Shown here: one piece after another, positions 9,110-20,033 of the stretch
Position numbering within the stretch: position 1 is the stretch's first letter
How the letters are laid out: every line of letters begins with the position of its first letter
NCBI RefSeq assembly: GCF_025263265.1
Contig: NZ_CP079869.1
Span: 1,364,001-1,428,000, forward strand
Source of the DNA: Mycobacterium sp. SMC-4
GTDB taxonomy: Bacteria; Actinomycetota; Actinomycetes; Mycobacteriales; Mycobacteriaceae
Direction of reading: 5' to 3'
DNA length: 64,000 bases
Notes under the pieces: generated by a model
Seen by the model: only the letters and a program-made list of their open reading frames with translations
Told to the model about the DNA's origin: nothing
Databases searched by the model: none
Program-made: the position numbers and the translations under genes

Positions 9110-10423
9110 CTACCGCTGGGGCAGGTAGGTGCCCGCGTGCGTGGGCCGGCAGCAGTCGGTCTCCGCGGACGCGCCGTAGGCGTCGGGTCGCGCGGCGTAG
9201 GCGATCAGGCTGACGGTGACGAGCACCAGTGCGGCCACACCGGCGACCTTGGTAGCGCGCTCGACGACGAACAGGCCGTGTTTGAGGTCGCGGCGCACCT
9301 CGCGGATGACTCCCGGATGCGCGTAGCGGATCGGGGTGTCGACGAAGTGGTGCAACGCGATGGCCAGACCGAAGGCCAGCGCCAGCACCGCGGCGTCGTA
9401 GTACACGCCGGCGCTCATCACCGCGGCCAGCAGCACGATCACCGGCCAGTGCACCAGGTAGAGCGAGTAGGAGATGTCGCCGACGTAGAGGAAGGCGCGG
9501 TTGCGCAGCGCAGGCTGAAAGACCGGTTCGCGACCCACCCCGGCGGCGATGATCAGCAGGGTGCCGGCGACGGGCAGCAGCGCCCCGGGTGCGGGGAATG
9601 CCGTGACGTCGACCAGCAGCACGGCGCTGGCGGCCAGCACCCCGACGCCCATCCAGGACAGCACCGGCCGGATCCGGTCCGGTATCTGGGACAACGCACC
9701 GACCGCGGTGGCCAGCAGCGCGCCGGCGCCCAGTTCCCACAGCCGCGCGAAGGTGCCGAAGTACGCCCAGTGGGGCGAGGTGGCGGTCTGGTAGAACGCC
9801 CAGCCCAGCGAAGCGGCGGTCACAGCGCCGACAACGACGGCGGTGGCGACGGCGAATCGTTGGTCGCGCCACTGGCTGCGGACCGCGACCACCGTAATGA
9901 TCAGGATCACCAGCGGTAGGACGATCAGGAACTGTTCTTCGATCGACAGCGGCCAGAAGTGCAGCAGCGGCGACACCGACTCGGTGGCTGCCGAGGTCGC
10001 GACAGCCTGGCCAGCGAAGTGCCAGTTGGCCAGGAACAGGAACGCGAAGGCGGCGTCGAGGCCAACCTGGTCGGCGCGTGCCGGAGGGAACAGATACACC
10101 GACGCAGCAAGCGTGATCATCAGCACCAGTGAGGCGGCCGGGATGATGCGCCGCGCCCGATCGGCGTAGAACCGCTTGAGAAATGGCGCGCCTTCGGCTG
10201 CGGCGGTGGTCAGCAGAACATGGGCGGCAAAGAAGCCGGCAACGACAAGGAAGACGTCGATGCCGATGAATCCGCCGCGTGGCCAGCCCCAGAGGTGGAA
10301 GCCGAAGACCGCCAGCACGGCGACCGCTCGCAAACCTTGAATATCAAGCCGATAGTTTGCTCGTGCTGCCCGGCGTAGCCGCCGCTCCGTCGATTCACGG
10401 TATCTTTCCAGCGGTCTAGTCAC
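9110..10423 (-). CDS. Integral-membrane acyltransferase, OafA/YrhL family
   Basis: A 437-residue acyltransferase-3 protein with about ten hydrophobic segments. The signature block runs from YRLDIQGLRAVAVLAVFGFH (His43 probably catalytic) to GGFIGIDVFLVVAGFF. Such enzymes O-acylate sugars or lipids on the outer face of the membrane. The protein ends soon after the last helix, with a short Cys-containing tail (ETDCCRPTHAG), where many relatives continue into an SGNH esterase domain, so it may be a short form. The substrate is unknown; the large polysaccharide island 6 kb away offers one. Confidence 0.87.
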   Translation of the reverse strand: MTRPLERYRESTERRLRRAARANYRLDIQGLRAVAVLAVFGFHLWGWPRGGFIGIDVFLVVAGFFAAHVLLTTAAAEGAPFLKRFYADRARRIIPAASLVLMITLAASVYLFPPARADQVGLDAAFAFLFLANWHFAGQAVATSAATESVSPLLHFWPLSIEEQFLIVLPLVILIITVVAVRSQWRDQRFAVATAVVVGAVTAASLGWAFYQTATSPHWAYFGTFARLWELGAGALLATAVGALSQIPDRIRPVLSWMGVGVLAASAVLLVDVTAFPAPGALLPVAGTLLIIAAGVGREPVFQPALRNRAFLYVGDISYSLYLVHWPVIVLLAAVMSAGVYYDAAVLALAFGLAIALHHFVDTPIRYAHPGVIREVRRDLKHGLFVVERATKVAGVAALVLVTVSLIAYAARPDAYGASAETDCCRPTHAGTYLPQR

Positions 10424-10590
10424 GATTCAGCCCCCCAGCCGATTTCTTCGCACGCGACAATAGCTTCGCTATTTTCGCAGATTGACGGCGAATGGCAACT
10501 CGGCATGCGCTGGATCACCGGATAGCGATCAGCGCGCGTCGCCGGCCGCTGCGGATCGGCCCCTGCCGAAATCGGCAATGGTCTACCCTT

Positions 10591-10983
10591 GTGGGCACTT
10601 TCGGAGGTCGGGTTCACGGAGAGGTTGAGACCATCAGCAAGAAATTGCTTGCATCCATGGTGACGGTGGGCTTGGTTTTTGGCGGGTTCGGTGGAGCTGC
10701 CGGCGTCGCCGCACCCGCAGCTGCCCAGAACCCCGCCCCGGTGTGGGTCATGCCCGATGTCCGGGGGATGCTCCTGCAGCGAGCGGTCAATGCGGTGTCG
10801 AGCATCGCCGCACCGGAGGAGCTCACCTTCCGCTATGTGGACACCAAGGGCGTGCGCGAGGTCAAGAACCTGACCAACTGGACGGTGTGCGCCACCTCGC
10901 CGAGCCGCGGCAGTCGAATCAACCCGGAGACCAAGCGGGTGATCATGGCCGTCAAGCGCGCCGCCGATACCACCTGCTACTGA
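10591..10983 (+). CDS. Secreted PASTA-like protein, about 130 aa
   Basis: A basic segment (ISKKLL) precedes a hydrophobic Gly/Ala-rich core and an APAAAQ cleavage region, giving a Sec signal peptide. The mature domain starts VWVMPDVRGMLLQRAVNAV, which resembles one PASTA repeat (the MPDVxGM turn), and ends with Cys residues (WTVCATSP and TTCY) that could pair. PASTA domains bind peptidoglycan fragments or act as spacers. GTG 10591 is the most plausible start; the frame is open from 10492, and no ATG lies nearer the signal peptide except one inside its core. Confidence 0.72.
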   Translation: MGTFGGRVHGEVETISKKLLASMVTVGLVFGGFGGAAGVAAPAAAQNPAPVWVMPDVRGMLLQRAVNAVSSIAAPEELTFRYVDTKGVREVKNLTNWTVCATSPSRGSRINPETKRVIMAVKRAADTTCY

Positions 10984-11198
10984 TCCAGCAAACCGCTCGA
11001 TCGCTTCGCTGGGCCATGCTGAGCCGGTAGTTAGGTCGTACGCGGTCGGGTCCAGCGACGGGGGAGCCGTGTGGGGTGGGTTTGCTGTCCGGCTCGAGTT
11101 CGGTCGGGAGTGACGGCGAGATTTGCCCCTCGGGAGGGTCTGGATACCGGTAATCGCCCGGATGTCCTTGGAAATTCTGGGAATTTCGGCGCTTCCGT

Positions 11199-11227
11199 TT
11201 GACACGGAGGCCGTTAGCTGAGAGGCT
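11199..11227 (+). promoter_or_regulatory. Candidate promoter of the first paralogous secreted gene
   Basis: TTGACA (11199-11204), 17 bases, then GAGGCT (11222-11227) preceded by TGA as an extended -10. The same layout lies before the paralogue at 15811. About 40 bases separate the predicted start site from ATG 11275. Upstream, GAAATTC-TGG-GAATTTC (11171-11187) is a 7-3-7 palindrome that could be an operator. Confidence 0.45.
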
Positions 11228-11274
11228 CTCAGCATCATCACAGGTTGCTGAACCTTCTGGGGGGAATCACAGAC

Positions 11275-11703
11275 ATGAATGCCATCGCTACAAAATTCAA
11301 GGTGACGGCCGCGGCTCTGGCGCTCGGAGCGGGCGCTGCCCTGACCCCGGCAGTGGCGCATTCGGCTCCCGCGGTGCAGGTTCCGGCGGCTCCGGTGCAG
11401 CAGGTGGTCGGCGGTGTGGCAGAAGCCCCCGGTGATTTCATCTACTACTCGCGGGTGGTGTCACTGCAGGTGCTGGCCGCGAACATCCGGTTCACCTCAG
11501 CAGTGTTGGAAAGCCGGGCCAACCGCCTGCAGGCCTACGCTGCCGCATACCCCAACACTCTGTTCGGCCAGTGGGCCGCCCAGGCCGCGCAGCGCACCCT
11601 CGAGCGGCGCGCCGCCTACGGTGCCCTGACCTTCAGTGCCTGCCGCGGGGACAGCGGCATCCAGGTCGGCCCGTACGGAACGGTGACCTCGGGTCCCTGC
11701 TAA
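11275..11703 (+). CDS. Small secreted protein, paralogue 1
   Basis: A 142-residue exported protein: signal peptide of about 31 residues ending AVAHSA, then an Ala/Pro/Val linker (PAVQVPAAPVQQVV), then a helical domain with VSLQVLAANIRF and LESRANRLQAYAAAYP, and a tail with SACRGDSGIQVGPYG and a final Cys. The two Cys may form a disulfide. A very similar gene lies at 15811-16239. No functional family is recognised. ATG 11275 follows GGGGGGAA and sits directly at the signal peptide; the frame is open from 11245. Confidence 0.8.
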   Translation: MNAIATKFKVTAAALALGAGAALTPAVAHSAPAVQVPAAPVQQVVGGVAEAPGDFIYYSRVVSLQVLAANIRFTSAVLESRANRLQAYAAAYPNTLFGQWAAQAAQRTLERRAAYGALTFSACRGDSGIQVGPYGTVTSGPC

Positions 11704-11730
11704 CAGCTGAGACCCCTCTGAACGACTCGT

Positions 11731-11768
11731 AATCAAGGTCGGTACGTCCTGACGTACCGGCCTTGATT
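11731..11768. terminator. Bidirectional hairpin terminator
   Basis: AATCAAGGTCGGTACGTC pairs with GACGTACCGGCCTTGATT (18 bp, one G-U) across a 2-base loop. It sits between the convergent secreted gene and maf, 27 bases past one stop and 4 bases past the other. Confidence 0.75.
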
Positions 11769-11772
11769 ATTG

Positions 11773-12426
11773 CTATTTCTCGCCGTTAGCCGCCTGCGGG
11801 GCATCCCATATGTCGGCCATCGATAGTCCCGTCGCGGCGAGCATGCTGCGCACCAGCGGCAGGCTGATCCCGATGACGTTGGAGGGATCGCCCTCTATGC
11901 GGTCGATGAACCAGCCGCCCAGACCGTCTAGCGTGAATGCGCCGGCCACGCCGACGGGTTCACCGCTGGCGACGTAGGCGCTCAGTTCGTCGTCCGATGG
12001 CTGTGCGAAATGCACTGCGGTACTGCGGGTATCGCTGTCGGTGTGGGTGATGACGCCCCCGGAGATGCGCAGCAGCGCGTGCCCGGTGAGCAGATGCCCG
12101 GTGGAGCCGGCCATCGAACGCCACTGGTGCGCCGCGGCCTCGGCGGTGCCGGGCTTTCCGCACAGCGTGCCGTCGAGGAACAGCATCGAATCGCAGCCGA
12201 GCACCACGCAGTCGGCGGTCAGGTCGGCCGGAAGCTTCGCTGCTACGTCGACGGCCTTGGCGTTGGCCAGTTTGGCCACGACCGCCTCGGGCGCGGTGTC
12301 GGGCCACAGCGCGCCGATCACCGCGTCCTCGTCGACGTCGGAGACCACGACGACGGGGTTGATCCCGGCCTGCTGCAGCACCCGCAGTCGACCGGCCGAC
12401 GCCGAACCCAGAACGATCCGGGTCAT
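11773..12426 (-). CDS. maf: Maf-family nucleotide pyrophosphatase
   Basis: A 217-residue Maf protein (Rv3282 homologue). Family landmarks are the start TRIVLGSASAGRLRVLQQAG, VVLGCDSM for the metal site, CGKPGT, and GVAGAFTLDGLGGWFIDRIEGD with the catalytic acid region. Maf proteins hydrolyse non-canonical or methylated nucleoside triphosphates. The frame extends to 12585, but that part is an Arg/Ser-rich non-homologous extension, so ATG 12426 is used. It follows accE5 on the same strand with 28 bases between them. Confidence 0.92.
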   Translation of the reverse strand: MTRIVLGSASAGRLRVLQQAGINPVVVVSDVDEDAVIGALWPDTAPEAVVAKLANAKAVDVAAKLPADLTADCVVLGCDSMLFLDGTLCGKPGTAEAAAHQWRSMAGSTGHLLTGHALLRISGGVITHTDSDTRSTAVHFAQPSDDELSAYVASGEPVGVAGAFTLDGLGGWFIDRIEGDPSNVIGISLPLVRSMLAATGLSMADIWDAPQAANGEK

Positions 12427-12454
12427 CGTGCTCGGTGGTTTTCGCGCACGCGGC

Positions 12455-12736
12455 TCATCTGCGCATGTGCATGCGCTCCAGCAGGGTGACCCGCTGCCAG
12501 CTGGTGTGCGCGTAGCGCAGTTTGTCGATCGGGTGACCCCACGGGTTGAGCTCCTGTGGCCCGGGCTCCTGCGGTCCGGCGCCACCTGCGCAACCGAGCA
12601 CGGCCACCAACGCGGCGATCTCTTCGACCGACGGGTTGCCCTTGAGCACCTGGAAGTGCGGCTCCGGCGGCGGCGGGTCGTCGATGGTCATGTCCCGCGG
12701 ATCGGAGACCTCGACGATGTCGGCGTCATGGTTCAT
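12455..12736 (-). CDS. accE5: Acyl-CoA carboxylase epsilon subunit AccE5
   Basis: A 93-residue protein, homologue of Rv3281. The N-terminal half is acidic and Pro-rich ([17 protein letters not shown]); the C-terminal part has the AccE helix ([14 protein letters not shown]) and the end NPWGHP...[10 protein letters not shown] typical of actinobacterial epsilon subunits. It stabilises and stimulates the AccA3-AccD5 propionyl-CoA carboxylase. It lies 39 bases downstream of accD5 on the same strand, in one operon with maf. Confidence 0.9.
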   Translation of the reverse strand: MNHDADIVEVSDPRDMTIDDPPPPEPHFQVLKGNPSVEEIAALVAVLGCAGGAGPQEPGPQELNPWGHPIDKLRYAHTSWQRVTLLERMHMRR

Positions 12737-12775
12737 CAGCGAAAGTCCTTGTCTGGCAGGCGGGTACAGCCGGAT

Positions 12776-14470
<1,695 letters not shown>

Positions 14471-14617
14471 TTAAGAACTGTGGTCGGACCCTCGGGCGCG
14501 GCGGTCTGAGTAGGTGATTGGTAGCCTGCGGTCAACCGCCGACGGCGCTAGGGGAGGGCTCGGCTTATCACTCGCAGACACCGCCTGCGGCCAGGTCGGC
14601 TGCGCACCTGGCTTGCG

Positions 14618-15556
14618 GTGATCGCGCTGGGCTACGCCGTGCTCGCCCTGGTAATGCGCACGCTGCCGTTGGCCAGCAACATCGCGCTGCTCATCGCGGT
14701 GAGTGCGCCCTACGCCGTGCTGGTGGCGGTGGTCGTGTTTGTGGTTGCGCTGCTGCGCCGCCGGGTGGTGCTGTCCCTGGTGGCGGTGGTGCTGGTGGCG
14801 GTAAGCCTTGGTGTGCAGCTGAATTGGTACTTCGGAAACCGGGTTACCGATCCGGTCGACGGGGTGCAGATTCGGGTTCTGTCGGCCAACCTGCGGGAGG
14901 GACGTGCCGATATCGCATCGCTGGTCGATCTTGCCAACGACGGCGCCGATGTCCTGGCGTTCTCGGAATTGACCCCGGACTGGGTGCGGCAGTTCTATGC
15001 GGCCGGAATGCGCAAGGCGTTCCCGCATTCGCTGCTGGTGCCTGCGCCAGGGGCGGGGGGAATCGGGATCTGGAGCCGCTACCCGCTGAAGCGGATCGCA
15101 CCGCTCAAAGGTGGAAGCATGATCGTGGCCCGGGCTGACATTCCTGGCTTGCCGACTGGAACCATCGTGGCCGCAGTGCACGTGATGAACCCGCTGACCT
15201 TCTACGGGCGGGCGTTCGACGAATGGCGCTCCGGCATCACCGCCGTGCGGGCCAGGATGGCAGACCTCGCCGAAATCGCCGGGGCGGCACCGGTGCTCAT
15301 CGCCGGAGACTTCAACAGCACACCCGATTTGCGACAGTTTCGCGACTTGCTTGATCAGGGATATCGGGATGCCGGAGCTCAGACCGGGTCTGGTTGGGGG
15401 CCGACGTTTCCGTCGACGCGCTGGATACCGCCACTGGTCACCATCGACCACATCCTCACCAGGCACGCGCAGGTCACGTCCCTACGCACCGTCGTGATCC
15501 CCCGCAGCGACCATCGTGCACTTCTGGCCACACTTGTGGCACCGATCACAACATGA
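14618..15556 (+). CDS. Membrane-anchored endonuclease/exonuclease/phosphatase-fold protein
   Basis: A 312-residue protein: two or three N-terminal membrane helices (about residues 1-72), then an EEP domain outside or facing the membrane. Landmarks are VLSANLREG, the catalytic strand GDFNSTPD, and the final SDHRALL with the catalytic His. EEP enzymes cleave phosphodiesters in nucleic acids, inositol lipids or sphingomyelin; the membrane anchor suggests a lipid or extracellular substrate. GTG 14618 is used because no start codon lies further up in the same open stretch, although the basic residues there (TRRHRLRPGRLR) would suit a cytoplasmic tail. Confidence 0.82.
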   Translation: MIALGYAVLALVMRTLPLASNIALLIAVSAPYAVLVAVVVFVVALLRRRVVLSLVAVVLVAVSLGVQLNWYFGNRVTDPVDGVQIRVLSANLREGRADIASLVDLANDGADVLAFSELTPDWVRQFYAAGMRKAFPHSLLVPAPGAGGIGIWSRYPLKRIAPLKGGSMIVARADIPGLPTGTIVAAVHVMNPLTFYGRAFDEWRSGITAVRARMADLAEIAGAAPVLIAGDFNSTPDLRQFRDLLDQGYRDAGAQTGSGWGPTFPSTRWIPPLVTIDHILTRHAQVTSLRTVVIPRSDHRALLATLVAPITT

Positions 15557-15740
15557 CAGATGCTGCATAAAGCGCCGCCAATGGATTTCGTAGCAAACTC
15601 TATGTCAGCGAAAGTTTGCGCTCGAAAGGGCTGATCTTGAATGGGCGATGCCTCGACGGACGGTGGGGGTCATAGATCTTGAACTGCAGTTCACCGGTAG
15701 TTACACCGGGTTAACAAAGAAACTCGCCGATCGAAATCGG

Positions 15741-15769
15741 TTGACAGTCCGGAGGTGGTCTGGGATGCT
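15741..15769 (+). promoter_or_regulatory. Promoter of the second paralogous secreted gene
   Basis: TTGACA (15741-15746), 17 bases, then GATGCT (15764-15769) with TGG before it as an extended -10. The leader to ATG 15811 would be about 35 bases and contains GGGGGGA. It closely parallels the element at 11199-11227. Confidence 0.6.
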
Positions 15770-15810
15770 TCCAGCAACACGAAGGACTTGGAACCTTTTT
15801 GGGGGGAAAA

Positions 15811-16239
15811 ATGAATGCGCTCGCAACGAAATTTCAGGTAGGGGCCGCCGCGGTGGCGCTCGCCGCGACCACCGCGCTGGCTCCGGTGGTCGCCAGTGCC
15901 GCCCCAGCGGTGCAGGTTCCGGCGGCCCCGGTAGCCCAGGCGGTCGGGGAACTTCCGCAGGCGCCGGGTGATCTGCTCTTCTTCTCACAGGTCGCATCGC
16001 TGCAATTCATCGCGTCGAACATCCGGTTCCGGTCGTTCACGCTGGAGAGCCGGGCAACCCGCCTTCAGGCCTACGCAAATCTGTACCCCGGCACCTTCTT
16101 CGGGAATTGGGCTGCGGCCACCGCGGAGCGCCTCCTTGAGCGCCGTGCCTACTACGGCAACGTTTCCTTCAGCGCATGCCGCGGGGGCAGTGGTATCGTC
16201 GTCGGACCGTATGGGTCGGTAACGGGGGGACCCTGCTAG
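15811..16239 (+). CDS. Small secreted protein, paralogue 2
   Basis: A 142-residue exported protein of the same length and plan as the one at 11275: signal peptide ending VVASA, linker PAVQVPAAPVAQAV, helical domain with NIRFRSFTLESRATRLQAYA and RLLERRAYYG, and the tail SACRGGSGIVVGPYG with a final Cys. Identity is high throughout, so this is a duplication. The start ATG 15811 follows GGGGGGAAAA. It sits just before the DUF4012 gene that opens the island; whether it belongs to that pathway is unknown. Confidence 0.8.
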   Translation: MNALATKFQVGAAAVALAATTALAPVVASAAPAVQVPAAPVAQAVGELPQAPGDLLFFSQVASLQFIASNIRFRSFTLESRATRLQAYANLYPGTFFGNWAAATAERLLERRAYYGNVSFSACRGGSGIVVGPYGSVTGGPC

Positions 16240-16282
16240 GAGGTCGCAGGGCTCTGAATACAAACAGTCAATACTTGGTGCT

Positions 16283-16318
16283 GAAGCCTGCACGTCGCCT
16301 TGGCGACGTGCAGGCTTC
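16283..16318. terminator. 17-bp hairpin between the secreted gene and DUF4012 gene
   Basis: GAAGCCTGCACGTCGCC and its complement form a perfect 17-bp stem with a TT loop. No T-run follows. It may end the secreted-protein message, or act as a partial terminator for read-through into the island gene whose GTG is only 22 bases away. Confidence 0.6.
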
Positions 16319-16340
16319 ATCTGTACACAGGGAATTCTGA

Positions 16341-18188
16341 GTGCGATTTTTTCCGCGACGACGCGAACCTGACCATGACTCCGACGACGGAGACGACTAC
16401 GACGAGGACCGGCGCAGGCTTGCCGGCTTCGTTCGCCGTCGCGAATTCCTCTGGGGCGCCGGGCTACTGGCGGTGGTGGTGCTCGCGTTGGTCGCCTGGG
16501 TGGCCACCGGGGCCTTCCAGGCCAAGTCGAATCTGGAACAGGCCCGTAGCAGTGCGCAATCCGCCAAAGATGCGTTGCTGGACGGACAAACCGAGGCCGC
16601 GTCGGCGTCCGCCGACGAAGCGCTCGACGCCGCGCAGGCAGCGCGCAATGCCACGCATTCCGTCGCGTGGAACATCGCCGCTGCACTGCCCTGGCTGGGA
16701 AGCCCGTTCAAGACCGGCCAGCAGGTCACCGATGTCGTTCTCGGTCTCGCGTCGGACGTTCTCCGGCCGGCAGCCGACGTCGGACTGACCATCTCGCCGG
16801 ATCGGCTGTATCAGGACGGTCGCGTCGACGTCGAACTTCTGCGCAGCCAGGAACCGCAGCTCAGCGAACTGTCGACCAATGCCAAGCGTCTCAATGACGA
16901 GGCTGGCGCCATCTCGGACCCTCGATACATATCGCTGCTGAGCGATGCGCGAACTCAACTGCAAAGCCAGATTTCCGGCATCACCTCCATCATCGAGAAC
17001 ACCGCGCTTGCTGCACGATTGGCGCCATCGATGATGGGAGCGGACGGACCTCGGAGTTATTTCATGGCGTTCCAAACGAACGCGGAGGCACGTGGTACCG
17101 GAGGACTGCTCGGCGGATTCGGAATCCTGCGGTTCGACAACGGTGTGGCGAGTGTCGACACCCTGGCGTCAAACTTGGACCTCGAGGAGGCCATCGCGCC
17201 GATCGACCTCGGACTCGAGTACGACCAGCAGTACGCGTACGCCGAGCCGTTCACCGACTTCCGCAACAGCAACCTGAGCCCGCACTTCCCCTACGCCGCT
17301 GAGATCTGGAAGACAATGTTCGCCGAGCGAACCGGCGAGAACGTGGACGGTGTGATCGGCATCGACCCCGTGGCGTTGAGTTACATCTTGGGTGCCACAG
17401 GCCCGGTGACGATGCCCGATCGTGAGGTCGTCTCGCGGGAGAATGTCGTAGAACTGACGGAATCGACTGCCTACCTGAGGTTCCCGGAGGACCAGGTTGC
17501 ACGTAAACAGTACCTCCAAGACATCGCCAACGCCGTCGTCGACAAGATGACGGGTACCGTTCGCTCGCCTAGGCAACTGCTAGAAGCGCTCGGTAAGGGT
17601 GTCAACGAGCGCCGTATCGCTGTCTGGAGCGCCAATCCAGAAGAGCAAGAGATTCTTGAGGAAACCTCGCTGGCCCACGTGCTTCCGGGCGATGACGCTC
17701 CATACGCCGGGGTGGTCGTGAACAATCTCGGCGGGAACAAGCTCGACTACTATCTGAGGACAGAAATCGAATACTCTGCAGACGAATGTCGTGGCGAGAC
17801 AAGGGCATCCACGGTCAACGTACGATTGACGAATACCGTGCCTGACGCTGAACCGCTGCCGGATTATGTGGCCGCTGCTGCGGGTCTATCGCCTGAGTTG
17901 CTCATTGAGGTTCCCAGAGGCACGAACATCGCCTCGGTGCGACTCTTTGCGACCAAAGGTGCGGAGTTATCTAGCGCCATTCTGAATGGTGAACGTGTGC
18001 CTGCGATCCTAAATACGGAGCGTGGACACCCGGTGTACGAGGTTCAAGTAATCATTCCGCCCGGGCAAGCCGCCGACATTAGCTTCCAGATGTCCGAGCC
18101 AACTGTGCCGGGACCGCCCCGAGCTCCGAGTCAGCCGTTGGTCGAGACCGTAGTGCCGAAGATGCAGGTGCCGGAATGTTCAGAATGA
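16341..18188 (+). CDS. DUF4012 membrane-anchored extracytoplasmic protein
   Basis: A 615-residue protein: acidic cytoplasmic N-terminus (DHDSDDGDDYDED), one helix at about residues 38-58, then a large outer domain. It has the DUF4012 block with QTNAEARGTGGLLGGFG and DGVIGIDPVALSYILGATG, recurring in actinobacterial and other Gram-positive polysaccharide loci. DUF4012 has no proven biochemistry; the GIDPVAL region resembles LytR-CpsA-Psr proteins, so a role in polymer handling or attachment is possible. The GTG start follows AGGGA. GC drops in its last third, and it is the first gene of module A. Confidence 0.85.
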   Translation: MRFFPRRREPDHDSDDGDDYDEDRRRLAGFVRRREFLWGAGLLAVVVLALVAWVATGAFQAKSNLEQARSSAQSAKDALLDGQTEAASASADEALDAAQAARNATHSVAWNIAAALPWLGSPFKTGQQVTDVVLGLASDVLRPAADVGLTISPDRLYQDGRVDVELLRSQEPQLSELSTNAKRLNDEAGAISDPRYISLLSDARTQLQSQISGITSIIENTALAARLAPSMMGADGPRSYFMAFQTNAEARGTGGLLGGFGILRFDNGVASVDTLASNLDLEEAIAPIDLGLEYDQQYAYAEPFTDFRNSNLSPHFPYAAEIWKTMFAERTGENVDGVIGIDPVALSYILGATGPVTMPDREVVSRENVVELTESTAYLRFPEDQVARKQYLQDIANAVVDKMTGTVRSPRQLLEALGKGVNERRIAVWSANPEEQEILEETSLAHVLPGDDAPYAGVVVNNLGGNKLDYYLRTEIEYSADECRGETRASTVNVRLTNTVPDAEPLPDYVAAAAGLSPELLIEVPRGTNIASVRLFATKGAELSSAILNGERVPAILNTERGHPVYEVQVIIPPGQAADISFQMSEPTVPGPPRAPSQPLVETVVPKMQVPECSE

Positions 18189-18294
18189 ATGTCGGGTCAC
18201 TGGCGTCCAAGACAACCTCGAATAGTGTTTGGACGTACCCCTCGGGGCTCAAGATGCGCGTCTGGACGCAGCGCTCAGCAGTGAAGGGACCGCG

Positions 18295-19749
18295 TTGAAT
18301 CTCCACGATTTTGTCAAGCTACTGCGCGCTCGGTGGATCACCGTGTGCGTAACCATCGCAGCAACATTGCTAGGTGCGGTTGCGTTTACGCTCATGACTA
18401 CACCCCTATATGAGGCATCAACGCGCCTGTTTGTTTCCACAACGGCTGGCGCTTCGCTTGCTGAAACATATCAGGGCAACCGATTTTCACAGGAGCGGGT
18501 CGTCTCGTACGCGGAGCTCTTGATGGGGGAGACACTGGCTCAACGAACGGTCGACAAGCTGGGGCTAGACATGAGTGCCAGTGAACTTGCTGCAAATGTC
18601 AAGGCCACAGCGAAGCTCGACACCGTCCTGATCAATGTGGCAGTTCTCGATAAGTCCCCAGTACGCGCTCGGGATATTGCAAACACCCTCTCAGACGAGT
18701 TCGTAAGCATGGTCCGCGAGTTGGAAACCCCAGAGGGCGGGGACCGGCCAGACTCCCGTGTCGTGGTGGAACAGCGTGCATCCATCCCAAGTAGTCCCGT
18801 GCTGCCGAAGGCGGAAACAAATATTGCGGTCGGGCTGATTCTGGGCGTCGTTTTGGGGATCGGCTTTGCGCTCGTTAGAGATCTGCTCGATAACACAATC
18901 AAAGAGAAATCACAACTAGAAGAATTGACACAGACAGGGATTGTCGGCGCTGTGCCACTCGACAAAGAACGCCGTAGGCACCCGGCAATAGCCTTTGACT
19001 CGGATAACTCGCCTATCGCGGAGGCTTTCCGAAAGATCAGGACGAACCTGCAGTTTCTCGCTGTCGATAATCCGCCGCGTGTAATCGTTGTCACAAGTTC
19101 TATGCCCCACGAGGGCAAATCCACATCCGCGATTAACATAGCACTTGCTTTAGCCGAGGCAGAACACAACGTCGTTTTGGTTGACGGTGATATGCGACGC
19201 CCTATGTTGCACAATTATTTGGACCTAGTCGGACCGGTCGGGTTTAGCACCGTGCTGAGTGGCGGCGCGCCTCTAGCTCAGGCCCTGCAGAAGACTCGCT
19301 TTCCAAATCTTTCTGTATTGACGTCCGGAACTGTGCCACCGAATCCAAGCGAGTTACTCGGGTCGCAAACTGCGAAGAACTTGCTTAGCGAATTGCGCGC
19401 AGAATTCGACTACGTCATCGTTGATTCGACGCCGCTGTTGGCAGTAACAGACGCGGCAATTCTGGCAGCAAGTGCAGACGGAGTGATAATCATTGCACGA
19501 TATGCGCAAACAAGGCGTGAGCAGTTAGGTAATGCGCTGGCCAGCCTCGAAAATGTCGGCGCGCCGTTACTTGGCGCGGTGTTCACTATGGTCCCGACTC
19601 GCGGGAACGCTTCTTATGGTTACGGCTACGGTTATTATGGAGAAGAAATTTCAGCGCGAGCACCCAAGAAGGCGCAGGCGGGAAGTCTCGCACGAATATC
19701 GAAGGGTGTTATGTCGCCCTATGCGGACAAGAAGGGGAGCAACGGCTAG
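18295..19749 (+). CDS. Wzc-like chain-length regulator and tyrosine kinase
   Basis: A 484-residue fusion of a Wzz domain and a BY-kinase. Two helices (about residues 14-34 and 177-195) frame a short outer loop. The kinase has the EAFRKIRTN dimer motif (243-251), Walker A SSMPHEGKST (268-277), Walker A' VVLVDGDMRRP (293-303) and Walker B YVIVDSTPLL. A Tyr-rich tail (YGYGYGYYG) is the autophosphorylation cluster. Such proteins time the polymerisation and export of capsule or exopolysaccharide. TTG 18295 is preferred to the open TTG 18229 because it opens with the usual DFVKLLRARW and follows GAAGGGA. Codon use is AT-richer than in flanking genes. Confidence 0.9.
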   Translation: MNLHDFVKLLRARWITVCVTIAATLLGAVAFTLMTTPLYEASTRLFVSTTAGASLAETYQGNRFSQERVVSYAELLMGETLAQRTVDKLGLDMSASELAANVKATAKLDTVLINVAVLDKSPVRARDIANTLSDEFVSMVRELETPEGGDRPDSRVVVEQRASIPSSPVLPKAETNIAVGLILGVVLGIGFALVRDLLDNTIKEKSQLEELTQTGIVGAVPLDKERRRHPAIAFDSDNSPIAEAFRKIRTNLQFLAVDNPPRVIVVTSSMPHEGKSTSAINIALALAEAEHNVVLVDGDMRRPMLHNYLDLVGPVGFSTVLSGGAPLAQALQKTRFPNLSVLTSGTVPPNPSELLGSQTAKNLLSELRAEFDYVIVDSTPLLAVTDAAILAASADGVIIIARYAQTRREQLGNALASLENVGAPLLGAVFTMVPTRGNASYGYGYGYYGEEISARAPKKAQAGSLARISKGVMSPYADKKGSNG

Positions 19750-20033
19750 ATTGAGATGGCTGACCTGCGAAAAGACTGCCTGTTCGTTTCATCGGATAAT
19801 CTCTCTAGATGAAAAGTTACATAAGCGCCTATCGAGAAAAGCGCAGCTGAAACGTGGTAGGCACTCGATACGAATCTAATCGAGTGACGTCATCTTGGGA
19901 GATCTGTTTCGCTCGTGCGTCAAGAAAGTAGAGAAGGGATCTCGAATCGGCGGTAGGTAGTCCTTCGGCCGGCGCGCGGCAGGGACCTTGCCTTACGACC
20001 CGGGGCCAAATCCACCCTTATACTGGGGCCGAT

